Origin: Synergistaceae bacterium
GTDB lineage: Bacteria; Synergistota; Synergistia; Synergistales; Aminobacteriaceae
Direction of reading: 5' to 3'
Length of the DNA stretch: 6,372 nucleotides
Assembly (NCBI GenBank): GCA_017446645.1
Contig: JAFSQO010000342.1
Coordinates: forward strand, 1 to 6,372
How positions within the stretch are numbered: position 1 is the first letter of the stretch; the number at the start of each line of letters is the position of its first letter. Position numbers and translations under genes: made by a program. This document shows, one piece after another, positions 6,037 to 6,372 of this stretch. The notes beneath the pieces were generated by a model that ran no database searches, was not told the origin of the DNA, and was given only the letters and a program-made list of their open reading frames with translations.

Positions 6037-6372
6037 GTAATTTATCCTCCATTCGTATTAATAATTTCTCAAACAGCGAATTATCAAGAGAGTCTGCAAT
6101 TTCCCTGTTCAAGGCATGGACTAGAAGCTCACGGCCTTCAAGCGACACCGTTATAGTTCCCGGAGTCAGGGTGATTGAGTTTGCAAGAGCGGCCCTTGCT
6201 CCTTCTGTTTTAAGCGGAGTATTGAACTTTACAAGGCACGGCTCGACTTCAAGCTCAGGAGCCATGACAAGTTTTATGATTGCGAAGTTAGCTTTGATGA
6301 TCTCGAACAACAATACGGCCAAGTAAATAATAACGTCCGGAAGAATCTTTACGAATTTCAGGAAGTTCTGCC
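6029..6372 (-). CDS. mnhE: Mrp/Mnh-type Na+(cation)/H+ antiporter subunit E (5' partial)
   Basis: C-terminal part of the MnhE subunit of the same antiporter. The frame stays open to the right window edge (first whole codons read QNFLKFVKILPDVIIY), so the start lies beyond 6372. The TTG at 6322 is not taken as the start because hydrophobic coding sequence continues upstream. The diagnostic family motif ANSITLTPGTITV spans about 6146-6184, followed by LEGRELLVHAL (6108-6142). These belong to the cytoplasmic C-terminal domain that follows the N-terminal membrane helices. About 113 residues are visible, where family members are usually near 160. The remaining large antiporter subunits (A-D type) would be expected upstream on the minus strand outside this window, if the operon is complete. 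Confidence 0.93.
   Translation of the reverse strand, partial: QNFLKFVKILPDVIIYLAVLLFEIIKANFAIIKLVMAPELEVEPCLVKFNTPLKTEGARAALANSITLTPGTITVSLEGRELLVHALNREIADSLDNSLFEKLLIRMEDKLHA
6046..6050 (-). promoter_or_regulatory. Ribosome binding site for mnhF (GGAGG)
   Basis: On the minus strand GGAGG lies 9 bases before the mnhF ATG and inside the last codons of mnhE, which supports the start at 6036. Confidence 0.75.

Noticed and set aside
6320..6322. TTG 6322 as the start of mnhE
   Set aside because: The frame continues open to the window edge with hydrophobic sequence, and the protein would be much shorter than the MnhE family.

Overview
This window is bacterial chromosomal DNA of moderate GC content. 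It carries strong Shine-Dalgarno sites and short or overlapping gene junctions. The gene set (DapF of the meso-diaminopimelate/lysine pathway and a multisubunit cation/proton antiporter) fits a peptidoglycan-containing bacterium. Phylum cannot be fixed from the sequence. An anaerobic Synergistota- or Firmicutes-like host is only an impression from gene content and codon style.

Bases 1-4433 (+ strand) hold the remarkable part. One uninterrupted reading frame, open at the left window edge and ending at 3573, encodes in a single chain the second half of an RNA polymerase beta subunit followed by a compact beta'-like subunit. Beta landmarks run in the canonical order (the SVAAALIPF-like region, NGYNFED-like, AGRHGNKGV-like, GQRxGEMExW, RSLGI). 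The beta' landmarks follow (KRVDYSGR-like, RAPTLHR-like, NADFDGD, SGARG/NF..GL region, bridge helix, second zinc site, AAQxIxExGTQL). The Mg-binding aspartates are kept. However, the trigger-loop helix after GTQL is missing, several arginines expected to hold the NTP triphosphate are replaced, and most of the beta' N-terminal clamp and first zinc site is absent. The protein is therefore not the housekeeping polymerase but a highly divergent fused paralogue. A second gene (3573-4433), translationally coupled through a TGATG overlap, encodes a 286-residue acidic-then-basic protein of unknown family. It is the obvious candidate for a dedicated partner or initiation factor.

Bases 4434-5350 (+) hold a 68-base spacer with a small perfect inverted repeat and a possible 15-codon leader, then a complete dapF (diaminopimelate epimerase) with both catalytic cysteines. 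It may be co-transcribed with the polymerase pair.

Bases 5351-6372: after a 30-base convergent spacer, the minus strand carries the tail of an Mrp/Mnh antiporter operon in the order mnhE (partial at the window edge), mnhF, mnhG, each overlapping the next. There is no stretch above 300 bases without a gene. No tRNA, rRNA, CRISPR array, insertion sequence or convincing sigma-70 promoter was seen.
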